This document shows, one piece after another, positions 63,328 to 64,000 of a stretch of DNA of 64,000 nucleotides (its first letter is position 1; each line of letters opens with the position of its first letter). The translations under genes and the position numbers were made by a program. Source of the stretch: Macrostomum hystrix. Taxonomy: Eukaryota; Platyhelminthes; Macrostomidae. The stretch covers positions 2,501 through 66,500 of the forward strand of contig CATNEN010000009.1 of NCBI GenBank assembly GCA_950097015.1, written 5' to 3'. The notes under the pieces are model-generated. The model saw only the letters and a program-made list of their open reading frames with translations. It was not told the origin of the DNA and did not search any database.

Positions 63328-64000
63328 ATGGCTTCTCTCTCTGGGATCGAATACATGACCTCAGACAGTGAACTGAGCCTCGACTCCTACTTAACAATAG
63401 ACGAGGAGCCTGTTGAGGAGGTTGGTATCGAAGACGCACTGAATGGCAATCCTCCAATCATGGAAGAGCCTGAAGGCGAGGAAGGACAGGAGTTCGCAGA
63501 TGGCGAAGCGGCTGAAGTTGAGAATGTTTGGCGGCTTGTCGAGCCTGGGTCCGATGAAGGGACAGAAAGTTTTGAATTTACCGGAACTGCTGGCCTAAAT
63601 CCTAACGTTTTAATTCCTGACAATGTTGAGCAGGATAAGTCTTTATTTTTACAAAATGGACGAACGCCAAGGTGGCCACCATGCTGATGGAGCTGGATCC
63701 TGAGACGGACGTCCTTCCACCTATCTTGACTAGCTGGCGGGACTGCACCGCAAGCGAGATGAAAAAGCTAGTCGGCATGCATCTGTACATGGGCCTGAAC
63801 AAAAAGTCCGAGCTACATGACTACTGGAGCACAGATGATTTTCACTGCATGCCATACTTTCAGAAGCCCGAGGCGTAAGCTCGCGATAGATTCAAGCAGC
63901 TGCTGACATTTCTGCGCTTCTACGACAGCAGGGAAGAAGCAAGCGCAGATCCACTACTCAAGATTCGTCCATTTATGAATATGCTGCAAGCTTATTGCAA
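63328..64000 (+). pseudogene. piggyBac transposase, 5' part, broken and cut by the window edge
   Basis: ATG 63328 opens an acidic N-terminus (MASLSGIEYMTSDSELSLDS) typical of piggyBac proteins. A frame change near 63,660 leads to LTSWRDCTASEMKKLVGMHL and LNKKSELHDYWSTDDFHCMP, followed by an in-frame TAA at 63876-63878, then ARDRFKQLLTFLRFYD and KIRPFMNML. The order matches the DDE_Tnp_1_7 region before the catalytic aspartates, which would lie beyond the window. Two lesions in 350 bp show decay. Confidence 0.85.

Overview
This window is a chromosome end from a transposon-rich eukaryote, most likely an invertebrate animal. The evidence is about 4.27 kb of perfect (CCCTAA)n at base 1, spliceosomal introns, animal-type promoters and a metazoan transposon mix: Ty3/gypsy, CACTA with a BEN-domain gene, Helitron, hAT, Tc1/mariner, piggyBac, Crypton-type tyrosine recombinase, Penelope-like elements (PLEs) and Polinton/adintovirus-like genes. 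The standard genetic code fits. I cannot name the phylum.

Layout. 1-4304: telomere, ending in a short inverted telomeric tract fused directly into a Ulp1-type protease exon (4306-4637). 4638-12395: AT-rich DNA, a 138-bp tandem repeat, a large 177-bp subtelomeric satellite with a 1.15-kb higher-order duplication, then a 144-bp satellite. 12396-29858: a five-level nest. Gypsy A sits in the 144-bp satellite; gypsy B sits in the pol of A; a CACTA transposon sits in the gag of B; a Helitron sits in the CACTA; a hAT-type MITE sits in the Helitron. Termini are visible at every level, and target duplications at every level that makes them. 29859-30492: the satellite resumes, followed by a PLE-like module with a hammerhead-like motif that ends in CCCTAA repeats. 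30700-33345: a predicted three-exon zinc-finger gene. 35331-37752: a second Helitron. 38941-41400: a 5'-truncated PLE, then capsid-like genes. 43719-45114: Tc1/mariner. 46119-46610: another PLE endonuclease. 46.99-47.94 kb: further possible virus-like fragments. 48383-49584: a Crypton-type recombinase relic. 49964-50107: a second hammerhead plus telomeric-repeat module. 51179-51518: an apparently intact two-exon gene for a small secreted cysteine-rich peptide. 52.9-54.4 kb: a 23-bp minisatellite. 57313-59382: an apparently intact four-exon DUF4806-like gene. 63328-64000: the start of a broken piggyBac gene.

How it fits together. Almost everything coding is mobile DNA, mostly broken by frameshifts, stops or insertions. 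The apparently intact frames are the CACTA BEN gene and transposase, the 281-aa ORF beside the capsid-like relic, the secreted peptide gene, the DUF4806-like gene and, less surely, the zinc-finger gene. Interstitial CCCTAA tracts all run in the same direction as the terminal telomere. Two lie about 70 bp downstream of hammerhead-like motifs on the same strand, the geometry expected if PLE-type retroelements were repeatedly added to an exposed chromosome end.
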